The notes under the pieces: generated by a model
Told to the model about the DNA's origin: nothing
Seen by the model: only the letters and a program-made list of their open reading frames with translations
Database searches by the model: none
Translations under genes and position numbers: made by a program
From: Burkholderia cepacia
GTDB taxonomy: Bacteria > Pseudomonadota > Gammaproteobacteria > Burkholderiales > Burkholderiaceae
Length of the DNA stretch: 64,000 nt
Assembly: GCF_001718835.1 (NCBI RefSeq)
Contig: NZ_CP013444.1
Location: forward strand, 3,100,001 to 3,164,000
Direction: 5' to 3'
In this document: positions 52,350-62,139 of the stretch, piece by piece
How positions within the stretch are numbered: the first letter of the stretch is position 1
How the letters are laid out: each line of letters starts with the position of its first letter

Positions 52350-52727
52350 ATGCCGCTTCCGATGACCCGCGTGCTGCTCTACGTGCACGACGTCGCTTCC
52401 ATCAAATCGTTTTACCTGCGCTACTTCGACCTGCCCGTCGTCGAGGAGATCGACGGTGAATGGGCGGTGCTCGACGCGGGCAACATCGAGCTGGCGCTGC
52501 ATCTGGCCGGCCCGGCGTTTCGGCGCGCGGCCGCGCCCGAACCTCCGCACGCGACGCGCGTCAAGCTCGTCTTCTCGATCACATCGGGCATCGACGCGCA
52601 TCGCGACCGTCTCGCGCGCGACGGCGTCGCCGTGCGCGACGTCAAGCGCTTCGACGGATTCCCGTACCGGCTGCTCGACGGCCTCGATCCGGAAGGCAAT
52701 GTCTTCCAGGTGATGCAGCCGGACTGA
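52350..52727 (+). CDS. VOC-fold protein downstream of hmuV
   Basis: This 125-aa VOC protein reads TRVLLYVHDVASIKSFYLRY, FDLPVVEEIDGEWAVLDAGN, then ELALHLAGPAFRRA and LDGLDPEGNVFQVMQPD. AGGAG precedes the ATG at 52350. It lies 68 bases after hmuV on the same strand and may share the transcript. It is a different subgroup from the VOC gene upstream. Substrate is unknown. Confidence 0.8.
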   Translation: MPLPMTRVLLYVHDVASIKSFYLRYFDLPVVEEIDGEWAVLDAGNIELALHLAGPAFRRAAAPEPPHATRVKLVFSITSGIDAHRDRLARDGVAVRDVKRFDGFPYRLLDGLDPEGNVFQVMQPD

Positions 52728-52764
52728 ACGCCGGCCGCCGGCGTCGCCCGGCGCTTCGCCACCT

Positions 52765-53376
52765 TCAACGCTCGACGTCGGCCGCGCCGAAAGTGCGCAT
52801 CTTCCACCCGAGCCGCACGGCCAGCATCCGCATCGAGAAGCCGGCCACCAGCGCGACCGCGGTCGCCACGTCGGCGCCGATGCCCAGGTACTGCATCCCG
52901 ACGTACAACGCGCCCGTCACGAACGCTACGCTCGCGTACAGTTCCTCGCGCAGGATCAGCGGCATCTCGTTGCACAGCAGGTCGCGCAGCATCCCGCCGC
53001 ACACGCCGGTGATCGCGCCGGCCAGCACGACGATGATCGGCGCGGCGCCGGTCGACGCGCCGATGTCGCAGCCGATGATCGTGAACGCGGCGAGGCCGAT
53101 CGCGTCGACGGTGACGAACAGCGTCTTCATGCGCGCGAGACGGCGGGCGGCCCACGATGCGACGGTTGCCGCGACGAGCGTGATCACCAGGTATTCGGGA
53201 TGCGCGATCCAGCCGAGCGGATAGTGGCCGAGCAGCACGTCGCGCACGGTGCCGCCGCCGAGCGCCGTCACCGCGCCGACGAGCGCGAGCCCGAAGCGGT
53301 CCATCCCGCGCCGCATGCCCATCAGCGCACCCGACATCGCTTCCGCGACGATCGCAATCAGATAAAGCGTATGCAT
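52765..53376 (-). CDS. TRIC-family (UPF0126) membrane channel
   Basis: This 203-aa inner-membrane protein has seven predicted helices made of two related halves. The repeated signature is GALMGMRRGMDRFGL with GGGTVRDVLLG, and later GAITGVCGGMLRDLLC. Homologues form trimeric cation channels or have an amino-acid transport role; the bacterial function is uncertain. Eight bases separate its start from the penicillin-binding protein stop, so the two genes may be co-transcribed. Confidence 0.87.
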   Translation of the reverse strand: MHTLYLIAIVAEAMSGALMGMRRGMDRFGLALVGAVTALGGGTVRDVLLGHYPLGWIAHPEYLVITLVAATVASWAARRLARMKTLFVTVDAIGLAAFTIIGCDIGASTGAAPIIVVLAGAITGVCGGMLRDLLCNEMPLILREELYASVAFVTGALYVGMQYLGIGADVATAVALVAGFSMRMLAVRLGWKMRTFGAADVER

Positions 53377-53384
53377 GGTGCGCG

Positions 53385-55496
53385 TCAGTCGTCGGTACGG
53401 AACAGGTCGAGCACGCGTTCGCGCTCGGCCGCGTCGACGGCCGCGGGCATCGCGACGCCCGCCGCCGCGTCATGTCCGGCCACGGCGGACGCGCCCGCCG
53501 GCGCAGGCACGGCCGCGCACGCGAAGTCGCTGCGCACGAACGGCGGCACGTCGGCCGTGCACGTGCCGCGCGTGTATTCGGCGTAGACGAAATCGCCGTC
53601 GACGAGCGCGACGTCCTGCGGCGGCGTCGCATCGACCGGCGTGCGTCCGTCGACGGCCGTCTTCATGTAGTCGAGCCAGACCGGCAGCGCCAGCGTCGCG
53701 CCGGTTGCGCGCCCCATCGGGCGCGGCGTGTCGTAGCCGAGCCACGCGACCGCGACGATCCCCGACGAGTAGCCGGCGAACCACACATCCTTCGACCCGT
53801 TCGACGTGCCCGTCTTGCCGGCGGCGTCGTCGCGGCGCAGGGCGAGCGCGCCGCGTGCGGTGCCGGCCTTCACGACGTCGCGCAGCATGCTGTCCATCAT
53901 GAACGCGTTGCGCGCGGAGATCACGCGCGTGCCGGCCGCGGGCGACGCTTCGTACATCGCGCCGCCGTGGCGCTGCTTCACCGACAGGATCAGGCGCGGC
54001 TCCATCCGCGTCCCGCCGTTCGCGAACACGCTGTACGCGCTCGCGAGTTCGAGCGGCGTCACCGCGCCCGCGCCGAGCGCGAGCGGCAGCGATGCCGGAT
54101 TGCGCTGTGCGTCGAAGCCGAAATGCACCGCGTGCTGCTGCACGTAATGCGCATCGGTGGCCTGCATCAGACTGACCGCGACCAGGTTCTTCGAGCGCAC
54201 GAGACCGCGCCGCACCGGGATGAAACCCTCGTAGCGGTTGCCGAAATTGCGCGGACGCCACGGCCGCGCGCCGGTTTCCGCATGGGTGAGCGTGCGCTGC
54301 GTATCGTCGACGAGCACGCCCGGGAAGTAGCCCTTCTCCAGCGCGGCCGAATAGACGAACGGCTTGAAGCTCGAGCCCGGCTGGCGATACGCCTGCAGCG
54401 CATGGTCGAACACGTTGCGATTGAAATCCGCGCCGCCGACGAGCGCGAGCATGTCGCCGGTGGCCGCATCGAGCGACACGAGCGCGCCTTCGAGCGCGGG
54501 CTTCGCGTCGCGCGCCGCCGGCTGGCGCCGCAGCCCGCGCGCGAGCGCGGCTTCGGCCGCGCGCTGGTCGCGCATCGAGATCGTCGTCGTCACGTCGAGG
54601 CCGAGCGTATAGGCGTCGTCGTGAAAGCGCTCGACCATCATGCGGCGCGCGCGTTCGGCGACGTACGGCGCGGCGACGATCCCGGGCGGCGGCGTGGTCG
54701 CCAGCGCGATCGGCGCGTCGACGGCCGTGCGATAAGTCGCGTCGTCGAGCTGGCCGAGTGCATGCATCCGCCCGAGCACGTAGTTGCGCCGCGCGGTCGC
54801 GCGCGCCGGATTGACGACCGGGTTGAACGCGGACGGCGCCTTCGGCAGCCCCGCGAGCACGGCCGCCTCGCCCGCGTTCAGCGCGTCGAGCGGCTTGCCG
54901 AAATACACGTTCGCCGCCGCCGCGAAACCGTACGCGCGCTCGCCCAGATAGATCTCGTTCATGTACAGCTCGAGCAGCTTGTCCTTGCTGTATTCGCGTT
55001 CGAGCTTCGCCGCCATCAGGATCTCGGCGAGCTTGCGGCTCAGCACCTTGTCGCGCGTCAGGTAGAAGTTGCGCGCGACCTGCATCGTGATCGTGCTGCC
55101 GCCCTGCCCCGGCTGCCCGGTCACGACGTTCGCGAACGTCGCGCGCGCGAGGCCGCCGACATCCACCGCGCCGTGCTGGTAGAACTTCGCGTCCTCGGCC
55201 GCGAGCAGCGCGTGCCGCATCAGCGGCGGGATGCGTTCGAGCGGCACGAACTCGCGCCGCTCGACGCCGTATTCGGCGAGCAGATCGCCGTCGCGCGAGA
55301 AGATCCGCAGCGGCAGCGCGGGACGATAGACGGCCAGGTGCTCGACGGACGGCAGCTGCGTCCAGATGCGATGGATCGTCCATGCGCCGATGCCCGCGCA
55401 CGCGAGCGTCAGGCCCAGCAGCGCGCCCGCGAGCGTGCGCCATGCGCGACGGCGGCGCGGCGGCGCGGGAGGTGGGGAAGCGGGGGGGTCGGTCAT
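53385..55496 (-). CDS. Class A penicillin-binding protein (bifunctional, PBP1-type)
   Basis: This 703-aa inner-membrane enzyme polymerises and crosslinks peptidoglycan. It has an N-terminal Pro-rich tail, then one membrane helix (about 20-42). The GT51 transglycosylase (about 60-235) has catalytic Glu in AAEDAKFYQHGAVD and QGGSTITMQVARN. The transpeptidase (about 330-620) has SxxK in QPGSSFKPFVYS, SxN near VRSKNLVAVS, and KTG in AGKTGTSNGSKDVW. A Cys-containing C-terminal extension follows. The ATG at 55496 has AAGGAG upstream; an in-frame extension to 55598 lacks one. Confidence 0.9.
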   Translation of the reverse strand: MTDPPASPPPAPPRRRRAWRTLAGALLGLTLACAGIGAWTIHRIWTQLPSVEHLAVYRPALPLRIFSRDGDLLAEYGVERREFVPLERIPPLMRHALLAAEDAKFYQHGAVDVGGLARATFANVVTGQPGQGGSTITMQVARNFYLTRDKVLSRKLAEILMAAKLEREYSKDKLLELYMNEIYLGERAYGFAAAANVYFGKPLDALNAGEAAVLAGLPKAPSAFNPVVNPARATARRNYVLGRMHALGQLDDATYRTAVDAPIALATTPPPGIVAAPYVAERARRMMVERFHDDAYTLGLDVTTTISMRDQRAAEAALARGLRRQPAARDAKPALEGALVSLDAATGDMLALVGGADFNRNVFDHALQAYRQPGSSFKPFVYSAALEKGYFPGVLVDDTQRTLTHAETGARPWRPRNFGNRYEGFIPVRRGLVRSKNLVAVSLMQATDAHYVQQHAVHFGFDAQRNPASLPLALGAGAVTPLELASAYSVFANGGTRMEPRLILSVKQRHGGAMYEASPAAGTRVISARNAFMMDSMLRDVVKAGTARGALALRRDDAAGKTGTSNGSKDVWFAGYSSGIVAVAWLGYDTPRPMGRATGATLALPVWLDYMKTAVDGRTPVDATPPQDVALVDGDFVYAEYTRGTCTADVPPFVRSDFACAAVPAPAGASAVAGHDAAAGVAMPAAVDAAERERVLDLFRTDD

Positions 55497-55600
55497 GTCG
55501 GGCTCCTTCTTCGATGCCGTGAATCCGCGGCGCGCGACCTGTCGCCGCTCGTCGCGAAAGGCGCGCATTGTCGAAGGGATTGCGCGAAACCGGAACATTC

Positions 55601-55625
55601 TTTAGCCAAAGTTTGGCAGGCTAAA
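55601..55625. promoter_or_regulatory. Nested palindrome upstream of the penicillin-binding protein gene
   Basis: TTTAGCC (55601-55607) and GGCTAAA (55619-55625) are inverted repeats, and inside them GCCAAAGTTTGGC (55605-55617) is a second near-perfect palindrome. It may be an operator in the divergent region between the PBP gene and the low-GC orphan gene. No regulator is known. Confidence 0.45.
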
Positions 55626-55788
55626 TTTTATTTAGGGATGAGAGTGTGGCCAGCTTGCGGCACTCGTTTATGTGCGAGACCCACGAAGCTCGCTGTTCTG
55701 AGCGAAAATGAATCGAGGTGCATGCAAATAGGTTGCCTGTTCGCATTCACACCCGAAACGATATAGATGAAATAGAACGGGATCGAAA

Positions 55789-56709
55789 ATGAATATCGAC
55801 GCACTTGCCCAACTTCTCATTGCCCCAGCAGTTCTTGCTGTGCCTCTCAAATATGCCTTTGATTTTTTTGACGGCGTTCGAAAGGAAAGACGCGGCGTGA
55901 AGGGACTTGCATTTGTATGCTGGTACGGACCACAGCGACGTCCGCTCAATTTGCCTGGCTGGATAAGATTTGTTGCCTCGAAGATCAGGAACTGTTTTCA
56001 GAGTCGGGGCAACCGGCCGACACATGGGGTTCTTTCAACAAACAAGGCCATTGGTTTCATCTTCAACAGCGGGCAGGTTCCACTCAAGGCAGATGATCTG
56101 TTCAAATCCAAACCACTCAGACTAGTCCTCTCAGGCAGTGGCGAACTGAATGACGTCAGCATGCGTTTCGAAAGCGACCAGACCGCTGACATCAGATTGA
56201 CAGGGGAAAGAACGTTTTTGCGTCGACCCAAAAACCACTCGAAAGAGAGAGCCATTGCGTTTTCATACATGGCACCCGGTCACGGTGTGGCCGTGGAGAT
56301 CGAATACAGTGCACGAGGTCCGGTGAGTTTTAGCCTTTCAGGACCAGTGAACGGGATGCGACGCTCGATTCAGCAACAAGTCCTGTTTGAAGTGGATATT
56401 GAAAGCAGCCAGCATCGACTACGGCAGCGACGATCTGCAGTTGTAAGACTATGGGTCGGAGGACTGTTGATGGTGGCTGCCATAACCATGGCAGCCATTG
56501 ACGTCCTATTCAAGGGCGATCATTTCCTCCCCACCAGAGACTGGACATACTGGCTTTCAATGGTGGCTTTGGCAGTAGGTGAATCAATGGCCCTTATGGC
56601 TTGGGACCACTTCAGGCAACCGAAGAAGATTCCGGCCGCACTTCGATACTGGGATACTGCGAAGAACGAGCCTGTCAATCCGGTTGACCAACGAACAGCC
56701 GTTCAGTAA
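55789..56709 (+). CDS. Orphan membrane-associated hypothetical protein, low GC
   Basis: This 306-aa protein is not a family I recognise. It has a hydrophobic N-terminal stretch (LAQLLIAPAVLAVPLKYAFD) and a soluble beta-rich central region (about 75-215). Two C-terminal membrane helices follow (about 223-243, LWVGGLLMVAAITMAAIDVL; about 256-275, YWLSMVALAVGESMALMAW). GC content and codon use differ clearly from both flanking genes, and it stands alone, which suggests acquisition by transfer. No function is assigned. Confidence 0.68.
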   Translation: MNIDALAQLLIAPAVLAVPLKYAFDFFDGVRKERRGVKGLAFVCWYGPQRRPLNLPGWIRFVASKIRNCFQSRGNRPTHGVLSTNKAIGFIFNSGQVPLKADDLFKSKPLRLVLSGSGELNDVSMRFESDQTADIRLTGERTFLRRPKNHSKERAIAFSYMAPGHGVAVEIEYSARGPVSFSLSGPVNGMRRSIQQQVLFEVDIESSQHRLRQRRSAVVRLWVGGLLMVAAITMAAIDVLFKGDHFLPTRDWTYWLSMVALAVGESMALMAWDHFRQPKKIPAALRYWDTAKNEPVNPVDQRTAVQ

Positions 56710-56761
56710 GTCACTCTCCGCTTCCGTTTCATGTTCCCCGGCAATCCTCCACGCCCCAATC

Positions 56762-56789
56762 AAAAGCCCGCCGGCTTGCACCGGCGGGC
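56762..56789 (-). terminator. Terminator of allE
   Basis: GCCCGCCGG (56766-56774), a 6-nt loop and CCGGCGGGC (56781-56789). Read on the minus strand, the stem is followed by TTTTG. It lies 25 bases past the allE stop. Confidence 0.85.
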
Positions 56790-56813
56790 CCATTCAGCGA
56801 TCACGCGTTTCGT

Positions 56814-57650
<837 letters not shown>

Positions 57651-58078
57651 AGTGCATCCAGGCAATGGGTTGGTCCGTTCCGCGGCGGCGTGACGCCGTT
57701 GCCGGGGAAACGTGAAAGCGGCTCGGCTTGCGCTCGCCGGCCCGCACGGCCTTGCGGCGACGCAACGGCGACGGGCACGGTTGACGATATCGGAGTCGCC
57801 CGCGATTCACCAATTAAATGTTGCGATGGATTCCATTCGATTTCCCACTACCCGCGCGGCGCGCAACGGCGTACGAAAAACATGCGTGGAATCAGGCAGG
57901 CACACGCACGCGGCGTGCGGATCGGGAGAAATTCAGGAGATCGGGTGCAGCGAGGAAACCTGCAGTGCCCGGCGGACGCGGGCGGCGCGCGCCGCCCGGC
58001 CGGGTCTCGAGCGTGACCGCCGCGTATTGCGGCGCGCCGGTCGCGCACCGCTCACGCCGGCGTGTCACGCGGGGACGA
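57651..58078. other. Intergenic region upstream of allE
   Basis: These 428 bases hold no supportable gene. The part near 57780-57860 is less GC-rich and probably contains the allE promoter on the minus strand. The part nearest 58078 follows the glycine-zipper gene stop and shows no clear terminator. Confidence 0.4.
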
Positions 58079-58513
58079 TCAGTCCCAGTCGCGGCGATGA
58101 TGTTTGTGGTGGTGACGGCGGCCACCGCGATCGTCGTCATACGAGTTGCTGCGCGACATGTTGCCGCCGAGCGCCGCGCCGGCGCCGCCGCCGACCGCCG
58201 CACCCAGCAGGCCGCCCGTGCGGCCGCCCATCGCATTGCCTGCCGCCGTGCCAGCGCCGCCGCCGAGGGCGCCGCCGATGATCGCGCCGGTACGCTCGCG
58301 ACGGTTCGACGTCACCGCGCCACCCGCGCCGCCGCCGATGGCGCCGCCGATCACCGAGCCCGTGCTGCCGCCGAGCGCACCGCCGACCGCTGCGCCGGCT
58401 ACCCCGCCGAGCGCGCCGCCAAGCGCGTTGTTCATGTCACCTGCCAGTGCCGGCAGCGCAGTCGCGCCGGTCAGCGCGGCGACGACGAGAGCGGGGGCGA
58501 TTTTCTTCCACAT
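58079..58513 (-). CDS. Glycine-zipper protein with His-rich tail
   Basis: This 144-aa secreted or outer-membrane-associated protein has a signal peptide (WKKIAPALVVAALTGATALP, cleavage after ALA). About ten GGALGG/GGAIGG-type glycine-zipper repeats (residues 28-115) are predicted to pack as membrane-spanning helices. A charged His/Arg tail (RRHHHKHHRRDW) could bind metal. Function is unknown. The ATG at 58513 is the one giving a signal peptide; a frame to 58618 is open but non-coding in look. Confidence 0.82.
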   Translation of the reverse strand: MWKKIAPALVVAALTGATALPALAGDMNNALGGALGGVAGAAVGGALGGSTGSVIGGAIGGGAGGAVTSNRRERTGAIIGGALGGGAGTAAGNAMGGRTGGLLGAAVGGGAGAALGGNMSRSNSYDDDRGGRRHHHKHHRRDWD

Positions 58514-58845
58514 TCCCGTGTTCTTCCTTGTTCGCAATCTGGTTATCGAGGGTTCGCTCTGGTATGACGATTCGCGTCGACCGGCCCGTTCGATGCAGGG
58601 TGCGCAGCGTCGGACCAATTCATTTCAATGAGCTTGCGGCGAAGAATAGCATCGGTCCCCGACGCTTGCCCTCTACATTGTGGTAACAAGATGTTTGCGC
58701 TTAGGAAACACTCGGCGCACCTGTCGCGGCAAGCCCGGAAACCCGCGCCGGCACTGGCTTGCGCAGAGGTTCCGGCCCTCCGGAATCAGGTGCCGGCCGC
58801 GTCGCGCAAACGCAACTCGCGGTCGCGTGCGACGGGCAAAGCGGG
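58514..58845. other. Intergenic region without a supportable gene
   Basis: Two minus-strand genes flank these 332 bases. Bases 58560-58690 are moderately AT-rich and could hold the promoter of the glycine-zipper gene. Open frames seen here are extensions of neighbouring frames and lack ribosome sites. Confidence 0.4.
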
Positions 58846-59507
58846 TCAGTACACGCCGGGCAGCAGCCGCCAGGTCCGCGCGCAATACGCGTCGTACTCG
58901 GCGCCGAATTGCGCGCGCAGCAGCGCCTCTTCGGAGCGGATACGCGCGACGAGCGGCGGATCATCGTCAACACGACCAGCAGCACGCCGACGCCCGAGCG
59001 GAACGCGAGCGCCCAGCCGACCGAATTGACGAGCAGGCCGAGATAGCTCGGATTGCGGATGCGGCGGTAGATGCCGTCGGTCACGAGCGTATGGCCCGGC
59101 TGGATCGCGACGAGCCCGCTGAAGCGCTTGCCGAGCACGAACACGGGCCAGATGCGCAGCACGCCGCCCGCGACGTAGAGCGCAACGCCGGCCCAGCGCA
59201 GCGTTTCCCCATCCAGCGTCCAGACATTCAGCCGGTCGGTCAGCGCGGGCAGGTATGCGGCGGCGAAGCCGATCGCGCCGAACGCCGCGAGCACCCAGCG
59301 GTTGTCGCGGTTCTCGCGCTCGCCGCTGCTCAGGTTGCCGCTGCTGAAGGCCGCGACGACAGTCATGACGATGGTCGCGATCGCGACGACGGTCAGCGGC
59401 GGATGCGAGAAGAAGGCCGCGAACCCGCCGCTGCCGAGCACCGCGAGCCCGAGATAGACGAGCGTGGCGATGCCCGACAGGGCGGCGACCTTGGGCGTGA
59501 GCGTCAT
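58846..59507 (-). pseudogene. Isoprenylcysteine methyltransferase-like membrane protein, frameshifted
   Basis: The frame from ATG 59507 (MTLTPKVAALSGIATLVYLG) encodes several membrane helices and the family's SAM-site signature (YRRIRNPSYLGLLVNSVGWA). After LLVVLTMI it becomes nonsense and runs past 58846. In the neighbouring frame the family ending is intact (PPLVARIRSEEALLRAQFGA, then EYDAYCARTWRLLPGVY) and stops at 58846. Loss of one C in a CCC run near 58958 explains this. Repaired length is 220 aa. Mutation versus sequencing error cannot be told apart. Confidence 0.82.
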
Positions 59508-59616
59508 GGCTGCCTCGCTGGGACGAGTGTTTTCCGCAGAAGTATAGGACGGCGGCATCCCGGCGAGCCCGTGCCTGTTTTGCGGCCGTTTGTGCCCGAT
59601 TACGGCCGGCGCCGCG

Positions 59617-59781
59617 TCAGCGAATCCGGAACGAGCCGCCGATCCCGACGCTGACGGGCGGCGCGTAATACGCCGGCGCATAGCCGTAGTAGGCCGGCGC
59701 GGGCGCGTAGCCGTACGGCGGCGCGACGTAGCAGCCGGACAGGCCGCCGATCAGGGCAAGCGTAATGAGAAGTCTGGACAT
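59617..59781 (-). CDS. 54-aa Tyr/Pro-rich lipoprotein
   Basis: A small gene encodes MSRLLITLALIGGLSGC with a clear lipobox (LSGC). A short Tyr-Ala-Pro repeat region (YGYAPAPAYYGYAPAYYAPP) and VSVGIGGSFRIR at the end follow. GGGA lies 6 bases before the ATG at 59781. Such small YxPAP lipoproteins are common in Burkholderia and function is unknown. Confidence 0.75.
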   Translation of the reverse strand: MSRLLITLALIGGLSGCYVAPPYGYAPAPAYYGYAPAYYAPPVSVGIGGSFRIR

Positions 59782-60030
59782 GAGGGTTCCCGGTACAGGA
59801 CGAACAACGCCGTGCGAAGGCTGCGCCGCGGGACGCGATGCGTCCGCTGCGAAAGGCCCGAACAGCAGCCCATATCGTCCGATGAAGCGATGAACCGAGT
59901 GTAGCGCCCGCGCGCTTGGGAGACGTTTCGCGCACCGTTACACGTGTTACCCGGGATAACCGCCGAAACACCCGGCGAGCCGGGCGCCGCGCCCTGCTCG
60001 CCGCATCGCCTGTCGCGATGCGCGCCCGCT

Positions 60031-60450
60031 TCAGACGAAGCGCGCGCGAATGCGCTGCGCGAGCGCTTCGAGCGTCGCCGCATCAGCGACGTCGCGCGCG
60101 TGCAGCTTCAGCGCAACGCCTTCCCAGCGCGGGATCACGTGGAAGTGCACGTGCGGAACCGTCTGGCCGGCTGCCGCGCCGTTGAACTGGCCGATGAACA
60201 CGCCGTCCGGCTCGAGCGCCGCGCGCACCGCCGCCGCGACGCGCTGCGTCATGCGGATGCCGGCCGCGGCGGCATCGCCGGACAAGTCGAAGATCTGCGC
60301 GGCCGGCTCCTTCGGGATCACGAGCACGTGGCCGTCGGCCTGCGGCATCAGATCCATGATCGCGAGCGTCGTGTCGTCTTCCGCGACCTTCACGCACGGC
60401 AGTTCGCCACGAAGGATTTTTGCGAACGGGTTGTGGGTGTCATAGGCCAT
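60031..60450 (-). CDS. HIT-family (histidine triad) nucleotide-binding protein
   Basis: This 139-aa cytoplasmic hydrolase acts on purine nucleoside phosphoramidates or dinucleotides. It has the N-terminal NPFAKILRGELPCVKVAEDD, then HVLVIPKEPAAQIFD and the triad HVHFHVIPRW with catalytic middle His. Length and layout fit bacterial Hint/HIT proteins. The ATG at 60450 is used; a frame extending to 60666 is unsupported. Confidence 0.9.
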   Translation of the reverse strand: MAYDTHNPFAKILRGELPCVKVAEDDTTLAIMDLMPQADGHVLVIPKEPAAQIFDLSGDAAAAGIRMTQRVAAAVRAALEPDGVFIGQFNGAAAGQTVPHVHFHVIPRWEGVALKLHARDVADAATLEALAQRIRARFV

Positions 60451-60728
60451 GGCAGGTTCCGATAAGCGTGAGTCCGGGATGTCGATCGAGTCCGGACGAT
60501 TATCGGCCGACCGCCGGACGGATTTCAACCTGTCAGGTTGCGCGCGGCATGCATCGATGCACGCGCAACCTATGCGGCAGACGAAAGGAATAACCGTGTG
60601 CGGCAGTGCGTTTACGCACAGCGCCGCTTCGCGCCGCAACGCCGCGCGCGAGCCTGCGCCGGACACCCGTCGGCTGCGCAGGCCGGCAGCCCGGATGGTC
60701 TTTCACGATCGTCTACCGGAGTCATGCC

Positions 60729-61883
60729 ATGGACCCTCTCCCCTCCTGTCGTTCCCCCGACCCGCCGGCCATCGCCCGCACGTCGCGCGCGATGGCGCGC
60801 ACGCTACGCCGCGCGGTCTGCGGCGCCGGGCTGGTCGCGTTGTCGTCGGCTTTCGCGTGGGCCGACGGCGGAACGATCCTGCCGCCGTCGTCCGTCATCG
60901 CGTCGACGGTGCCGACGAACGGCGACCTCAACCCATACGGCATCGCGTTCGTGCCGCGCGGCGTGCCGAACTGGAGCACGCTGAAACCCGGCGACGTCGT
61001 CGTGTCCAACTTCAACGCGGCGTCGAACGCGCAAGGCACCGGCACGACGATCGTGAAGCTGTCGCCCGGCAAGACGCCGGCGACGTTCTTCCAGGGCAGC
61101 AATCTCGGCCTGACGACCGCGCTCGCGGTGCTGCGCAGCGGCTTCGTGCTGGTCGGCAACGTCCCGGCGCCGGACGGCAAGACCGTGGTCCCCCCGGGCT
61201 CGCTGCTCGTCATCGGCCCGCAAGGCAATCTCGTCACGCAACTGGCCAGCGCGGCGCTGCTCGACGGGCCGTGGGACATGACCGTGATCGATCGCGGCCG
61301 GCGCGTGACCGCGTTCGTCTCGAATGTCCTGAACGGGACGGTGGCGCGGATCGATCTCATGTTCGACAACAGCGACGGCGTCACGATGCTGCCGGGCTCG
61401 CGCATCATCGCGTCGGGCTACGTGAATCGAACCGATCCCAATGCGCTCGTCGTCGGCCCGACCGGCCTCGCGTACGACCCGAACATCGACGTGCTGTATG
61501 TCGCCTCCACCGGCGACAACGCGGTGTTCGCGATCCAGAACGCGGCGTCGACGAATCGCAACGGCGGCGTCGGACGCATGATCTACTTCGACGCGGCGCA
61601 CCTGCACGGCCCGCTCGCGCTGGCGCTCGCACCGAACGGCCATCTCGTGACCGCGAACGGCGACGCGGTCAACGCCGACCCGCTGCAGCCGAGCGAGATC
61701 GTCGAATTCACGGTGGACGGGCGCTTCGTCGCGCAAATGCAGGTCGACACCGTCCCCGGAGCCGCATTCGGCCTCGCGTTCGGACTGGGCAGCCAGCGCC
61801 AGCCGCAATTCGCGGCCGTCGACGACAACACGAATACCGCGACGGTCTGGACCCTGCGTCCGAACGGCAACAATCAGCAATAA
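60729..61883 (+). CDS. Secreted beta-propeller-like (NHL/lactonase-type) protein
   Basis: This 384-aa exported protein has a signal peptide at about residues 22-46 (CGAGLVALSSAFAWA). Repeating blade-like units contain LKPGDVVVSNFN, GFVLVGNVPAPDGK, PWDMTVIDRGRRVTAFVSNV, TGLAYDPNIDVLYVASTGDN and LALALAPNGHLVTANGD. This matches six- or seven-bladed propellers of the NHL/SMP-30 kind. GGAG lies 7 bases before the ATG at 60729. No catalytic residues can be assigned. Confidence 0.78.
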   Translation: MDPLPSCRSPDPPAIARTSRAMARTLRRAVCGAGLVALSSAFAWADGGTILPPSSVIASTVPTNGDLNPYGIAFVPRGVPNWSTLKPGDVVVSNFNAASNAQGTGTTIVKLSPGKTPATFFQGSNLGLTTALAVLRSGFVLVGNVPAPDGKTVVPPGSLLVIGPQGNLVTQLASAALLDGPWDMTVIDRGRRVTAFVSNVLNGTVARIDLMFDNSDGVTMLPGSRIIASGYVNRTDPNALVVGPTGLAYDPNIDVLYVASTGDNAVFAIQNAASTNRNGGVGRMIYFDAAHLHGPLALALAPNGHLVTANGDAVNADPLQPSEIVEFTVDGRFVAQMQVDTVPGAAFGLAFGLGSQRQPQFAAVDDNTNTATVWTLRPNGNNQQ

Positions 61884-62139
61884 CGCGGTAACCAGGCAAG
61901 CCGCCCACGCCAGAATCGGCGGCGGCCCATTCGATCTCAGGCGACGCGCAACCGGGGGCGCGGCCGAGGGACGCGTCGCGCGTCGACCTGTCTTTCCGTT
62001 CCGCCGGGGGAGTCCGCTCGATCCCGGGCCTTGCCTGGGGGACGGCGGCATCATGCGCCGCGACACTCGCGCGCGATTGCCACCGCCGGCCCGAACCTGC
62101 GACACTGCCGATCGTGACCCGACGGCAGACAACCCCAGC

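Noticed and set aside
53472..55766. Long plus-strand frame opposite the penicillin-binding protein gene
   Set aside because: It is a mirror frame with Arg-rich composition, and the minus-strand PBP has all catalytic motifs.
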